A DNA stretch of 64,000 nucleotides from Sipunculus nudus (taxonomy: Eukaryota > Annelida > Sipuncula > Golfingiida > Sipunculidae), in the NCBI GenBank assembly GCA_026874595.1, contig CM049312.1:70214929-70278928 (forward strand), in the 5' to 3' direction. The notes beneath the pieces are model-generated. The model was not told the DNA's origin. It did not search any database and worked only from the letters and a program-made list of their open reading frames with translations. Position 1 is the first letter of the stretch. Each line of letters starts with the position of its first letter. Below, piece by piece: positions 1 to 12,207 of this stretch. The position numbers were made by a program, and so were the translations under genes.

Positions 1-59
1 AATGTGATACACTATCTAGTTTGCACACCAAACTGCAACAGTGATTATAATTTAGTGGG

Positions 60-475
60 AGAAAATTTTAAAAATAATAAAAACTTGAGGATATCCAAGA
101 CCCCTCTCACTATAATTAGGTAATTGTCTCTTTACGTTCCTTTTACTAATCCATTACATCAAGCAACAATTTGCTTGGCAAGCAGTGCTGTAGACTGCCA
201 CCAAAGCAGCAAGGTATTACTGGGGTGTGTCAAGCATCCAACCTTCTCTCGTATCTCAGAATGCCCCAACTTTCATTGGTTGAAACCAGCAGTCAGTGAA
301 ACTTGGCTCAGTGCCTGGTAGCAGTCTACATTTAATGCTACCCATTCTAGGAGTGGTTGAATGAAATGGATCAGAAGATTGAATGTAATGAGACCACTAC
401 GGTACTACATACAAATTGTACAAACCACCATGCCTTATATGTAAAAAGTTTTCTATGACTGTCATTACTTGTTTG
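60..475 (-). repeat. Dispersed repeat, inverted partner at 44605-45050
   Basis: This stretch reappears as a diverged reverse complement at about 44605-45050. Matching landmarks include the segment around 'cattctaggagtggttga' here and its complement near 44725, the 'gcctggtagcagtctac' block, and the poly-A rich start near 65-85. The partner lies inside what looks like a long terminal repeat at 44206-45086, so this copy may also be retrotransposon-derived. No protein was recognised in it. Confidence 0.6.
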
Positions 476-1900
476 CTGTATCTAAACTGGTGATATATTG
501 TATCATCCTTGCTGGTTTTCACGATTGTACTTTTCAGTGTTTATGCAGGCATTTTATAAATGTGTTAATCTGATTCTATATATAGATACTGTCTGCAGAT
601 GTGTGCTTTTGCACCAGCTTTTTTAATCTGATGTAGCACTGGAGTGACCAAGATGTTTATACATCAATTTTGAAAAATGCCTTGTACATGAGCCATGTAC
701 ATTGTGAAAAATGCTGGATTTGCTTTTTAGTTTGTACTTGTATTTGAGATGAAACTGGGCATTTGATATTACACTGGGCAGATATGAGGGTTTCTATCTT
801 CACATGTCAATTTAATTTAAAACATGCTATGTGTAACGGTTTGAATACCTTTCAGTCTTGACTTTAGGGCTGGTTCCTACATAAACAACACAGGGATTCC
901 GTCCAAATTGTGTTATTTCATTGAATTCTTAGTATTTCTACAAGTACTTTAATTAACATCTTTGGCAGGTTGTATTGTTAAAATACCATTATGTAGGTTA
1001 ATGTGTACATTATGTACATTATGTAGGAAAATGTCTCTCTTAATAGGAAAAGTAAAGCAAATTTGGTTCCATGATGTGGCATACTGTGAGTACCTCCTTC
1101 ATTGTTGTATATTCTCCAGACCACATTTAAAATTTGATGAACTATTCCTTGTCCCAAGACTGAATGCTTCTTCATAAAACTTCAATGATCAATAAATTTT
1201 TTAAATATTTTTTACACAACTAGCAGGCACAGGTCCTGCATCGACACCATGTTTCATAGGCCTTTGGATTGTTGGGGCCCCCTTGAGTCCATTCAGTTGT
1301 TAATTCTTTACCTTTGATTCAATTCTCAAATAATTCTTAATTCATTAGTAAATTTTCAGACGTTAAAAAAAAATAAGCAATTTTACCAAAATGGATGTAA
1401 GTTTAATATGGTAAATAAAAACAAAATGTAGCTATTCCTTTGTTTATCACCACCATATATGTTTCTATGCGAGTGGAGTGGTACACCAGCAAATGTTTAA
1501 AGTAGATTTCGGGCACATGAATGGTGAAGGTTTTGACAACGCAAACTTTTCTGTCAAATTTGTGAGCTAACAGAGGACTTTGTGATTGTGCATGCAAATG
1601 CAAAAAAAAATAATAACCAAAGTTAATTGATTCAGATGTTAATATTCAAACACAATTTAATCGAGGGCTTGTAATTGAATGCATCAATTGTTTGATGTAT
1701 TGTTACACCCCAAATGTTTCAATGTAACCAATTCTTCACTGACAATGTCAGTCTTGTCTTACTTTATACTTTGTCCCCCTAGTCTTTCCAGATTGTCCGT
1801 CTGTGTACTTTTTCTCTGTTCCATTGTGAGTATACAATCCAGGCAGCAATTATAGGCTCTTCAAGGCTTTTGGTCTTCATTTGCCTTCTGCCCATGACCA
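476..1900. other. No gene recognised; possible 3'UTR-like AT-rich DNA
   Basis: This is AT-rich, low-complexity sequence without a convincing ORF. The plus strand has an AATAAA at about 1190, so part could be an old 3' untranslated region. No upstream coding exon is visible in the window to support that. Confidence 0.3.
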
Positions 1901-2040
1901 GTATCCATTAACCACATCATCACTACCCTTGTAGTTAAGTCTTTAACATGGAAGGTGGTCATAGTGGGACATGAACCCACAACCTCCTGGTCAGAGGTCC
2001 AGTTCCCAATTCATTATGCCATCACCACAATCACTCAGCA
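1900..2040 (-). mobile_element. Possible tRNA-derived SINE
   Basis: On the minus strand a stretch resembles RNA polymerase III boxes. 'GGCATAATGAATTGGGAACT' is an A-box-like segment, followed about 40 bases later by 'GTGGGTTCATGTCCCAC', which is close to the B-box consensus GGTTCRANYCC. It also looks like a degenerate tRNA fold. No poly-A tail or target duplication was identified, so this is tentative. Confidence 0.4.
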
Positions 2041-3340
2041 TTATTTGTAGGGGGCTCGGGGTTATAACCGATAAATTTGATGGACCCTGCATAAGGAAAC
2101 AGTTTTGGACTAACCTTTAAAATTCAGACAGAACCAGATTGATTAAGTTTGATGATATTGAAGGACATGGTGATAATCTGTATGAATAACTTTTTATTGT
2201 TTCTTTATTCATGTAACTAATAAATGCAAGACTTTTTAATTCATTGGTGCAAAAGCGGATACAACTTGCACCTGAAGCATTTTTACACTAACTGGAGAGG
2301 CCATACTGAGATTCGGGGGGGGGGGGGGGGGGGGTAGGGGAGTTTGGTAATGTTAAAGGGTGGGTGGGAGTTATAGGTGAGTAGTTCTCAAAACACATCT
2401 GTACAGTGAGATTAAATATATCCATAAAAAATATGTCTTTCCAACACCCTCCAGTTACCCATTGAGGGCTTTGGGAGGCATTTGGTGATCACCACATCAT
2501 GTAAAATCTCTTTAAATTCACCTGTGTTCTAATGTAATATCCATAATTTTACTTATGTTTCTCGTAAGGCAAATGGCCAGTTATTATTCTGACTAGATTT
2601 CAAACTTTGGTTGCCGCATTTCACCACCTGCTTTTAGGGATAAATCAGATGAGACACTGCCATTTGTTGAAAACTTCCTTTTTATATTAAAAAATAGATG
2701 AAATATAATCTATAGCATAGTCTGAAATGGGAACATAAATTCTATTGACTCTTTTTTACAGTTGAAGCTAGTAGTAAGATAACTTTTTTTATCAAGAGGG
2801 TTTTATTTGGGTTTCATGTGCTTTTTTTTTCTCTCGGACTGCAATGCATTGTGTGTGATAAGATTTATCCAATCTTGAATAACCTCTGTATAACTACTTA
2901 AAACACAATTGGCAGTCCTCGAGGAGGTACTAGTATTTCAAATACATGATCTTATGTATATTAAATAGATATTTAAATAAGTTTAAATATCTTCAGTAGT
3001 TGCTAATAAGAGATGGACTGGTAAGCCTACCTAGTTCAGTGCAGGTGATTGAAGCTAGTGAGCTAGTGCTTACATGTAGAAATGTCTGAATTTTGTTATT
3101 AATAAACATCAGATTATGATCATTGAAGTAAAAATAAGTAGAGTTATGAAAGTGGATTGGTTGAAGACTATTCCTTTGTCACAAAATGTTATATAAAGTA
3201 TACTGCAAATGATATTTGTCTGGCTATAGATGTGCTCAGACTGCGTATATGGTTAAACTGGACGATATTGTTTATTAAATGATATTTGACTGTGTAACCG
3301 TGATTTGATTTTATCATCACTTCGAACAGTACTGCCGAAA
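2040..3340. other. Non-coding stretch with a poly-G tract
   Basis: No gene was recognised. A run of about 20 G lies at 2315-2335, followed by more G-rich sequence. The remainder is AT-rich and unremarkable. Confidence 0.4.
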
Positions 3341-3341
3341 T

Positions 3342-3342
<1 letters not shown>

Positions 3343-3393
<51 letters not shown>

Positions 3394-3422
3394 TATATAT
3401 ATATAAAGAGAGAGAGAGAGAG
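3343..3422. repeat. (TA)n microsatellite followed by (GA)n
   Basis: A TA dinucleotide run of about 60 bp has one imperfection and passes directly into a short GA run. An apparent minus-strand ORF crossing it (3253-3546), rich in Ile-Tyr and Pro, is a by-product of this repeat and of the poly-G tract at about 3501-3522. Confidence 0.9.
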
Positions 3423-3499
3423 AAAAAATAACTGAAAGAAAAACTGAACGGTTAATACAAAGCTTACATATGTCCAGGGTATGGTTAAACAGAAGCTGA

Positions 3500-3615
3500 T
3501 CCGGGGGGGGGGGGGGGGGGGGCAACCCTTTTTTCAGCTGACGCAACTTTGTTTAGGGTTTCAGACCAATTTATGCGGCCTGGACCCTTCTTTTCCGGAC
3601 CTCAGGACATGTTTA
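3500..3615 (-). mobile_element. Partial copy of the G-rich TIR element family
   Basis: The segment with the poly-G run, 'agggtttcagaccaatt' and 'gcggcctggaccc' matches the interior of the elements at 4389-4602 and 12400-12556. Neither terminal repeat is recognisable here, so the copy is probably truncated. Confidence 0.4.
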
Positions 3616-4176
3616 TAGGCTATGTCTTTAGTCCTCATGGATGGTAAGGGATGATTACACAAACATTTTATACGCATGAGGCATGTAAGTTGTTTATATA
3701 TCATGTCCGTGCTCAAGGTTTATCGACAGTTTGGCCTCTATAACCTATACTTCTAGGATTACACCCACTTAGTATAAGCACATGTAAAGGAACGCTTGTT
3801 GCGGATCCACAACTGTTGTTGACGGAGAGGAGCAGAGCGGATCGGAATCACACGTCTTGGGCCGAGACAAAAGGAACGCTAGCTTTAAATACAAACCCCT
3901 TTCTTGTCCAGCTGGGCGAGCATTAGTTGCCATGGCAATCGTCCCCAAAATGTGTGATCATTTGGCCTTTACTTGCGTAATTAGCATGGCAATAGGCCTA
4001 TTATACTCGACGTTCAAGGTATAGAGATAATCAGTTTATACCACCACAGCATACATGCCCGTTTCACCGCTCAGGCAATAACTAGGGTTTTTACGCCGCG
4101 CAGTTTTGCCTCTTCGGGTACCCCTCTCTTTGCACTGAAGTCGCCAGAACTGACACGCCAGCTAGCCAGGTCCGGT
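3616..4176. other. No gene recognised
   Basis: This is mixed-composition sequence leading into the perfect hairpin at 4177. No coding region, RNA gene or transposon end was identified. Confidence 0.3.
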
Positions 4177-4281
4177 CTAGTCCATCTCTGGACCCTTGTG
4201 TCCTATGTTAGACCTGATGACGGACCTACGTGTCCGTCCATCAGGTCTAACATAGGACACAAGGGTCCAGAGATGGACTAG
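4177..4281. repeat. Perfect 43-bp inverted repeat (hairpin)
   Basis: Positions 4177-4219 are the exact reverse complement of 4239-4281. A 19-nt centre contains a further 5-bp pair (cggac/gtccg). The outer flanks 'ggtccggt' on the left and 'aggtccggtcc' on the right are direct rather than inverted. Perfect pairing over 43 bp suggests a recent event: a foldback element or a template-switch inversion. No ORF is associated with it. Confidence 0.9.
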
Positions 4282-4388
4282 GTCCGGTCCGCCCTTGCCT
4301 ACATTCTACCACCGGGGAATCCACCAGGTGTTCCCGGGAGCCTGAGCCTTGCAACCTGCCAGTAATGTCCGAGCGCCACCGGACTACC

Positions 4389-4602
4389 CAGGGGCGGATC
4401 CAGGATTTAGGAAAAGGGGGGGGGGGGTCAAACCCAGGAGGACTAATGAATTTCCTAAAAATAGGTCATCAGGTCCGAAAAAGGGGGGGGGGGGGGTCCA
4501 GGTCGCAAAATTTCGTATAACACCCTTTTAAAAAGGTTGCTTCACGTGAAAAAAAGGGGGGGGGTCCGGACCCCCTGGATCCCCCCTCTGGATCCGCTTC
4601 TG
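4389..4602 (+). mobile_element. Small non-autonomous TIR element (CAGGGGCGGATCCAG ends)
   Basis: It begins CAGGGGCGGATCCAGG and ends TCTGGATCCGCTTCTG, which are inverted copies of one another. The interior has three poly-G-containing blocks. The flanks carry 'ctacc' on both sides (4384-4388 and 4603-4607), a candidate 5-6 bp target duplication. Related copies lie at 9251-9434, 12400-12556 (inverted) and 28417-28611. The short ORFs in it are products of G runs. The superfamily is not assigned; CAGGG termini are seen in hAT elements, but the expected 8-bp duplication is not clear. Confidence 0.65.
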
Positions 4603-4999
4603 CTACCCCTGGACTTCCGGAAGTCCCGTCCTGAGCCATGTCCATGTCGGCCAGGTACAGTTTTCGTTCGATCGGACTCGGAGCCTTCTCGGGAGCCTTC
4701 TCTGGTGCTTGTGCCATCATGCTTTGAGCCTTGTCCCTGCTGGTCCTAACCGGACCCCCCGGTTTTTAGCTCAGCTGACTTTCAGTCATGCTGGGCTATA
4801 GCGATGGGTCTTTGTCCGGCGTCCTTCCGTCTGTCCGTCCGGCCGTCCGGCCGGCCGTCCGTCCGTTAGCAGGGCACAAATCGTAACCGTAGGGGCTAGG
4901 GCCATGAACCCTATGCAGTCTAAGAGGTTCTAAAAAGATCTCCTTGCAAACCTGAAATTAGGTTACTGCGACCTATATTCTCGAAGTTATGGGGTGTGT

Positions 5000-5900
5000 T
5001 TACACCCCCTAAAAATAATTCTTTTAGCCAAAATTTTCATCCCAAACCTTCCATCTTTCACATACAGCTCACCTACCAACAGGGGAAGAACCATAATTAT
5101 TTTGAGGTCACAAGGTCAAAGGTCAAGGTCACAGAACCAACTTCTTTGAAAAGCCTCGGGATGCATTTTAAGCCAAACCTTTCATCCCAATTCTTTGATC
5201 TTTCACATATAGCTCACCTACTAAGTGGGAGAAGAATCCTATAGATTTTGAGGTCACAAGGTCAAAGGTCAGGGTCACAGGATCCACTTCTTTGAAAAGG
5301 TTGTGGACACGTTTCAAGCTAGACCTTTCATTCCAAACCTTTCAGCACTGATATCGCTTCTCTGCCAACAGGGGAAAAGACCTGTTGATTTTGAGGTCAA
5401 AGGTCAAGTTCACAGCACCCTCTTCTTGCGTGGAGTCATTTTAAGGCAAACTTTTCAATCTATTCTTTCCATCTGTCATATATGGCTTGCCTACCAATAG
5501 GAGAAGAAGCCTATTGATGTTGAGTTCAAAAGGTCAAAGGTCAAGGTCACAAGGTCAAGGTCACAATATTGTTCTAAATGCTTGTGAACATATTTCAAGT
5601 GAAACTGTTCAACCAAAACCTTCAGTCTTTCACATATGCCACATCTATGCATCACTGAATTTGATTCAAACTTCATATTTATGGGTCTTTTTGCATAAAG
5701 AAATAACTAATTGATTTTGAAGTCAGCTGGTCAGGAGGTTAAAGGTTGCAGGTCTAAGTTATTCACTCATTGGTTGCCAAGTAATTACACCCGGCCAGAT
5801 GTAAGTGGTAAGTAGTTACCCATCATTTAGAAAGAATCCAGTTGATATGTTGGCAAAAGGCCAAGGTCATAGGTCAGGGATGTTCACAATAACTTATTTT
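5000..5900 (+). repeat. About 145-bp tandem array with AGGTCA clusters
   Basis: The block 'gaggtcacaaggtcaaaggt' or a close variant starts at 5104, 5250, 5393 and about 5522, giving a period near 145 bp that degenerates toward the right. Each unit also has an 'accttcatctttcacatat'-like segment. Short ORFs here are repeat artefacts. Confidence 0.75.
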
Positions 5901-7649
5901 GTAGACCATCTCTATTTTTCTTGTTTTCTTGTATATATAACCATGGCACTCACAACTGGTACATCTCACTATGTGCTTATAATTGTCAGTGACACTTGTG
6001 ATATATGACTCCCTTTTGTATCAGCTCATGGAGTGATAAGGATATATCATTAGTGCATAACAAAAACACTGTTGCCGGAATGCTTTGGCCAGGCATTAAG
6101 ACTATGAGAGTTAAGTGTTAAGGTTTAGCTACTGATTTATAAAATGATGGGAACATTTTGCAGTTTATATCATGGAATCATAGCAATAAACTTAGTTTTC
6201 TAGATATCTGAATATTATTATACAAATCATCAGATATACCAGCAAGTGTTTGTTCTGATAATATGTGGGTCTTTACCTGGATTTAGGATGGCTTTATTTG
6301 ATTACAAGACTCTTAGTGATGCTTTCTGCATTTCTTTTCTTTTAGGTTTTGCAGTTTACCTACCCTGCTGACCCCATTGAATAGCAAGCTGATAATTAAA
6401 ACAAATTGGACTTGCACTTTTTACATTTGCATGTTCATAAATCTGATATGAGAGCTATCCAACCTGATCATGCCTTTTGAATTGTTTTGGACATTCATAA
6501 CTGTTACATTCTTTGAAGCAATTGCTACAAGTTTAGTGTCTTTTTGGAGGAAGTGTGATATCAAATGTCAGACTTGTCAGAAAACCATTATGTCTGCCAG
6601 GTAGCCATTTTAGAAATCCTTTTGCCAGGGCAGTTTCTGTGATTTTTTTTTATGATGTTTGGTCCCTTTTAGAGGATGTTTGTTGTTCAATTTCCGACCT
6701 GTCAGAAATCCAATATGGCCACCAGGAAGCCATCTTTAAATTCCTTTAGAACATATTATCTCAAGAACTATTAAAGTGAATGCAGTGGGATGTATATTAA
6801 TGTTATCTTGCATTGGGTTAAAGATTTCTTAATAAATATGACCATCATTTATGAAAGCTCAGTACAGTTGGCTTGTATTGAATAAAAATTAATATGGAAG
6901 CACCCGTTTCACAATAATTCTTGCATGGATTTCCTTGATCTTTTGCTATATTTTGATCTTAAATGTGGCCTGTGTGGTATTCCTTTTGAGACTGACAGGT
7001 ATCGAGCAAGCTGTGGGATTAGTTCCTGATAGCTCAACAACCATACATTTTGCCTCAGACCATCATTGTATCCCCAGACAGTCGGGATACTATGGTTTCA
7101 CGACGGTCCCGTCGCCGCCGCAGAAAAACCTTGTGAGTGGGATTACTCAAAAAATATTTCACTGATTTTTTTCAAACTTTACATTTAGATAGATATAGGT
7201 AAGGGGACGAAGCCTATTTAAAATGGGGTCATGACTTATGCTAGGAGAATGACCTTGACCTTGAATAGGTCCATTATTGCTGAAAATAACACAAATTCTT
7301 AAATATCTCATGTAAGCTTGCATGGACTGGTTTAAAAATTAAGGTGACCGAAGATCTTGGATAGCCTTGTGATATACCGGAAACTGGTGACGCCACCTAT
7401 TATCCTTTTCTTGTTTTTACGCCTTTTAATACCCCCATAATTGCCACTTGACAGTACTGTAGGCATTATAAGTCAAAAACTAATGGACATATTTCTTTCA
7501 TATTATGCACATGTAGAGAGATGGGCTATGGGATGAGGTCTGTTTACATTTGGGTCATGACCTTTACCATGAAAGTGGCCTTGACCTTTAATGTGTCCAT
7601 ATTTGGTGAAAATCACACACCTCTTATGATATCTCCAGTGTTGATAGCC

Positions 7650-8795
7650 ATATGGATTTCAAACGTGACTTATGTATGGCCCACTACTACCCTATAGGTT
7701 CTAGGGTCATGAGGTCTAAGGTCAAGGTCACTGGACTTGCATCTTACAAGATACTGTGGATGCATTTTAAGCCAAACTTTCAAGGTCTTCCATCTTGAAT
7801 ATATAGTTCACTTGCCAATAGTGGATGATCCATATCAATTTTGGGGTCACAAGAACAAAGGTCAAGGCCACAGGAGCTATATGTCAAAAAATTAGTTTCT
7901 GGATGATAATTCCTGCTTTTTTTTATGTATTGATTTCAAACTTGACTTATATATGTCCCATTGAAAAAGCAAGACTCCAATTGATTTTGGGGTCATGAGG
8001 TCAAAGGTCACAGGACACATCTTCAAAAAGATTGTGGATGCATTTTCAGCCAAACATTTCATCTGAGACCTTTCATCTTGCACATATAGTTCATCTGCCA
8101 ATAGAGGAAGACCCCTATCAATTTTGAGGTCACAAGGTCAAAGGTGAAGGTCACAGGAGCCATCTGTCCAAATATTATTTTCTGGATGATAATTCCTGCT
8201 TTTATTGATGTATGGATTTCAAACTTGACTTGTATATGTCCCATTGGAAAAGCAAGACCCGAATTGATTTTGGGATCATGAGGTCAAAGGTCAAGGTCAC
8301 AGGACATCTTCAAAAAGATGTGGATGCATTTTCAGCCAAACATTTCATCTCAGACATTTCATCTTGCACACACAGTTCCCCTGCCAATAGAGGAAGACGC
8401 CTGTCAATTGTGAGGTCACAAGGTCAAAGGTGAAAGTCACAGGAGCCATCTGTCCAAAAATTAGTTCCTGAGATGATAATTCAAGCTTGGATGAATATAT
8501 GGATTTCAAACCTGACTTATATATGGCCCATCAATAAATCTAGACCTCTATTGATTTATATATAAAAGTGGATGATCAATATCAATTTTTGGGTCACAAG
8601 GTCAAAGGTCAAGGCCACAGGAGCCATCTGTCCAAAAATTAGTTTCTGGATGATAATTCCTGCTTTTATTGATGTATAGATTTCAAACTTGACTTATATA
8701 TGTCCCATTGAAAAAGCAAGACCCCATTGATTTTTGGGTCATGAGGTCAAAGGTCAAGGTCACAGGACCAACATCTTCAAAAAGATTGTGGATTG
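7650..8795 (+). repeat. About 288-bp (dimeric 144-bp) tandem array with AGGTCA clusters
   Basis: The marker 'gatgataattcctgctttt' recurs at 7912, 8185, 8472 and 8649 (steps of 273, 287 and 177). Each full unit contains two AGGTCA clusters, so it is a dimer of the ~145-bp unit seen at 5000-5900. The same 288-bp unit forms the array at 62900-64000. The last unit is partial. Confidence 0.8.
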
Positions 8796-9250
8796 ATAGA
8801 TGGAAGAAACAATAATTGCTTGCCAAGTGTCAGTATATGCTGCTAAAAATTGGGGCCTATTCTTAAAGGGGGGGGGGGCCCTACTATGTCTGGGGATACT
8901 CTGGCACCTGCGGTGCCAAGAAATATCTAGCTCACTATGTTTTAACCTGACATATATGATAAGAATTTATGGCAATGTAAAAAGTTTAAGCTTAGCAGCT
9001 GAGCGTCATGACCCATGGGTCACTTGTTCCGTCTTGGAGTTCCTTTCGGGATCCCCATAACTTTTATCCACCAAACGGGTGGTTCTAGAGGGCCGGGTTC
9101 CATACTGCCGGCAACGGGCTGGCCTACTCTTCTATCGAAACATAGTATGGGGTCTTCATACCACCACAGCTACTACATTGGTATCATATAACAAAGGTGG
9201 TCCATGGGGTCGCAGTGTATGCTACACAATATGATATTAGGTCTGCAGGG

Positions 9251-9434
9251 ACGCATGCAGGAGTTTGGAAATTGGAGGGTCTAGCCCAGTAAGACTAATA
9301 AGAAAAACTCTGATGCAGAAAGGGAGGGGTCTTAGCCGGAAACATTAGTTAAAACCCTTAAAAAAAAGTAGCTGCGGCTTAAGGGAGGGGTTCTGGACCC
9401 CCACCCGGGTTCCCATTGGATCCACCACTGTATT
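9251..9434 (+). mobile_element. Diverged copy of the CAGGGGCGG TIR family
   Basis: It starts CAGGGACGCATGCAGG and ends TTGGATCCACCACTG. The middle matches the element at 4389: an 'agtaagactaataag' block, an AAACCCTTAAAAAAA block and a GGACCCCC block near the right end. No target duplication was identified. Confidence 0.5.
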
Positions 9435-9661
9435 ATATGATATTATGAGCTGTTTCATGTAAACACTAGTCACTACAAAAAGTTTGAAACATGTATGTAT
9501 ATCAATTTATATCATTGGCCATTTGTATATTTTAGTTATCATTGGCAGTATGGGGGGGGGGGGTTGAGTATTGTACATATGAAGTTTTATTTTATGTAAG
9601 CTTATCATTCCTCTGTGATCCTCTGTCATTCTTCCTAATTCTAGCCATGGCAGCAGCGGAT

Positions 9662-10437
9662 TGGGTTGGGACGATAACCGTTATATCAGGATTATCACGA
9701 TACCTGACTGATGCGATTATTGCGTCGTTAAATCGCTATTATCGTGATATACGTGCATATGTCCATAGATTGCGTATACCTTAAATTAATGGCATCATTA
9801 GCGTCTTTCTGTGTTAAGAAAATCATGTTTTAATCATAACATGACATTCTTTATGGTAGTAATCATTTTAACGTAGAAAATATTGGTATTCGTATGTATG
9901 TTCGAAATGCCTTTGTTCTACTCTGCATAGGGATATGCAATGCAGTTTATAGGTAGTCCCAGAAATACGTCTTGGGGCCTTGACACCTGTTGAGCCTGGA
10001 CAGCTGAGCGGTAAAACGCCCGGCCTTCTCTACTGGCGATCCGGGTTTGGTACAAGGTGCTCCCATGAGAATGGGTTGTAATATATGGCCCGTCTAAGGT
10101 AGGTGGTTCTCTCCGGCTTCCTCCGCCTCTCTCACTACGATCTTCAACTCTATCACTGTTACTAAAATATCTAACTGTAAAACCGACACAATTTGCCAAA
10201 CTTTGTCTTTGCTGAGGGAGCCAGTGCGGGCTGGATTTTCCGGAGACCTATGACAGGCTTGAGCGCCGATTTTACTTTCAGTCAGTCAGTCAGTCCGTCA
10301 GTCAGAAACATGGCGGAAATACTGATGTTTTTGATGGCAAGTGCCGCCGTTCCTGTGTCAGATAATGACATAACGATATATCTGGATAAAAATTACACGA
10401 TTATCATGATATAATAAATTGATATCGTCCCAATCCT
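9662..10437. mobile_element. TIR DNA element with GATTGGGACGATA ends
   Basis: The left end 'ggattgggttgggacgataa' has an inverted counterpart in 'gatatcgtcccaatcctatt' at about 10422-10441. Both sides have subterminal 'atcacgata'-type palindromic blocks. A SINE-like segment sits inside. No transposase was seen, so it is non-autonomous if real. Confidence 0.45.
9960..10150 (+). mobile_element. Probable tRNA-derived SINE
   Basis: 'CAGCTGAGCGGTAAAACGCC' at about 9999 resembles a polymerase III A box and 'GATCCGGGTTTGGTACAAGG' a decayed B box, at tRNA-like spacing. A 3' body with 'tctccggcttcctccgcc' follows, a motif often found downstream of the tRNA-like head in invertebrate SINEs. There is no clear tail or target duplication. 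Confidence 0.5.
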
Positions 10438-10542
10438 ATTAGCGGATCCAGACTCCCTCCATTTTTAGCCAATCTTTCCCCAAGGGTTTAAACCCACGTT
10501 TTGTTCTGTAGACACGTAGTAAGTTGACACTAAGAGGTTCCC

Positions 10543-11239
10543 AGACCCAGTTGTGGCTCAGTCAGTAGTATATACAGAGCCACAGGCTACTGTCTTCATT
10601 TATCTAGCGGACGGAGCGCATACAACGGTTTGCACAGCACTTGTTCTGAGTACTTCTGACCCTGTGTGCATGATGCCTTGTAAGACATCAGGCCTACTAC
10701 CCCTCAACTATATTTGGACTGACCCATTAATAGGCCATTCCTATTGTTAAGTAGGCTGGCCGACAGCCAGGAATGTTCAGGCAACCCCACTCTTCTGCTT
10801 GACCTTGAATGGTCGGCACTTGGTTAAGTCATTTTAACGTGTTAAGGGGCAAAACGATAATCGACATAAGGCGAAGTTCAGCAGCCAGTCGCGACCGTTC
10901 TAGCTCCCTGTTGAACACGCTTATAACTATTAGACTGGCAGTATATGTTATGGACAGATCTTTCGGCCATTCTTGTATTTAAACCTTAAATTTTATTTTG
11001 TTTTCTATTAAAATACTACAGCCTGTCCTAGTGAGCCGGCTTGATTGTTTCAGCCAGCGGTGTATGTGTGTGTTACATCATCATTGCTAACCTCATGGCC
11101 CACCAAGCTGAAATGTTATACTTGCAGTTCGCAGGCTGAAACAATCGCGTGTGTAACCGGTGGTCTGGCACCGTCCGCTTGATAAATTAAGGCAGAACTC
11201 TGTAGCTCTGTATATACTACAGAGCCACAACTTGGTCTA
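10543..11239. mobile_element. TIR element of the AGACCCAGTTGTGG family
   Basis: The left arm 'agacccagttgtggctca' and the following ~75 bases pair with the inverted right arm ending 'ccacaacttggtcta'. Each arm contains its own small hairpin (gagccac...) and a tatctagcggacgg-like block. An inner inverted pair (gattgtttcagcc / ggctgaaacaatc) lies within. No transposase is present. A 1.33-kb relative lies at 57492-58823 and a minimal 54-bp one at 23391-23444. Confidence 0.6.
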
Positions 11240-11488
11240 CCGCAACCCCCCCTGCAGTCAAGGGAGGGAGAAGGAATTAGTAAATTCGAAGCAATTTATC
11301 ATCTTATGGAACATATACATATATGTGAGTGTACCCGTAGAAATAAACTGCGACCAACCTCATGACTGTATGACTGCGTGAGTGTGACAGAGATCTTTGG
11401 GCCTTTAACAGACAGTAGGCCTGCAAAGACTACAATTAAATAATTCAGCATGACTGAAAGACAGCCGAGCCAATAATCCTTTACATAA

Positions 11489-11582
<94 letters not shown>

Positions 11583-12150
11583 GGCTGCAGGCATGGAACA
11601 GCGAAACTAAGACGTAACTGTAACAGTGCTGGTTTTCCAGGGTTTATTTTGGTTGATCCTCAAATTAGAAACTACTTTCACTCTTGTACATTGGCAATAA
11701 TGACATAATTGCGTGCCGGTGGTATATATGTGGCTTAAAAGATGTATCAATACATTACTACCTACATCAACTACAGAATCATTAATTAACTACTTACATG
11801 TGATCGACAGATTCGATACAGTGGTTGTGAAACCCTTTCGAAAAAAAGCTGGAAAATTGCAGGTCGATGAACCCCATGTTCTTCATTCTGTGAACTAAAA
11901 ATGTTTACTAAGAATGTATACTTTGCAAATTTCTAGACGTGTCCTCATAAAGTGACAATGAGTCTCTTTGCTGGCGATGTGTTTAATAATATTTATAGAA
12001 TCAAAGTACTGTCATCATCCAATCAACGTCTGTCAAAAAGTGTCCTTTACCTCAGATATATAAAAGAAATTATTTCACTGAAATCTTTGCAATCTCTGGG
12101 GGTAGTTTCTTTATAAATAATTACCAGAATACTGGAATATTTACTTACAG
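11240..12150. repeat. Non-coding stretch with a ~90-bp (TA)n run
   Basis: The TA dinucleotide run occupies about 11491-11579. The remainder of this interval has no recognisable gene or transposon end. Confidence 0.7.

Positions 12151-12206
<56 letters not shown>
12151..12206. repeat. (TA)n(TG)n microsatellite
   Basis: A short TA run passes directly into about 19 TG repeats. A Cys-Val-rich ORF across it is an artefact. Confidence 0.9.

Positions 12207-12207
<1 letters not shown>

Larger units (their letters stand above)
4766..9030 (+). mobile_element. Long repeat element with AGGTCA-rich tandem core
   Basis: The left end is 'tttagctcagctgactttca' followed by a short imperfect hairpin and a CCGTCC-rich block at 4830-4865. 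The right end is 'cagctgagcgtcatgaccca' at about 8996 followed by a TTGTT tail. Between them lie tandem units rich in AGGTCA. A second right end of this type lies at 59325-59350, and a left end at about 50432-50452. It carries no recognisable transposase or polymerase. The plan of conserved ends around a tandem-repeat core resembles elements reported from bivalves (for example 'pearl'-like elements), but that family link is from memory and unverified. Confidence 0.55.

Noticed and set aside
3253-3546. 97-residue minus-strand ORF rich in Pro and Ile-Tyr
   Set aside because: It is generated by the poly-G tract and TA/GA microsatellite and has no independent coding signal.
4349-4749. Several Gly/Pro-rich ORFs on both strands
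   Set aside because: They are translations of G-run blocks of a small TIR element.
7892-8244. ORFs with a repeated TFDLMTPKSIGVLL-like phrase, also at 63124-63375
   Set aside because: They are read-throughs of the 288-bp tandem array. The phrase recurs only because the DNA unit repeats, and the frames break between units.
4766-9030. Helitron classification of the AGGTCA-type element
   Set aside because: No TC start with a CTRR end and 3' hairpin was found at the borders, and no Rep/helicase sequence is present, so the class is left open.
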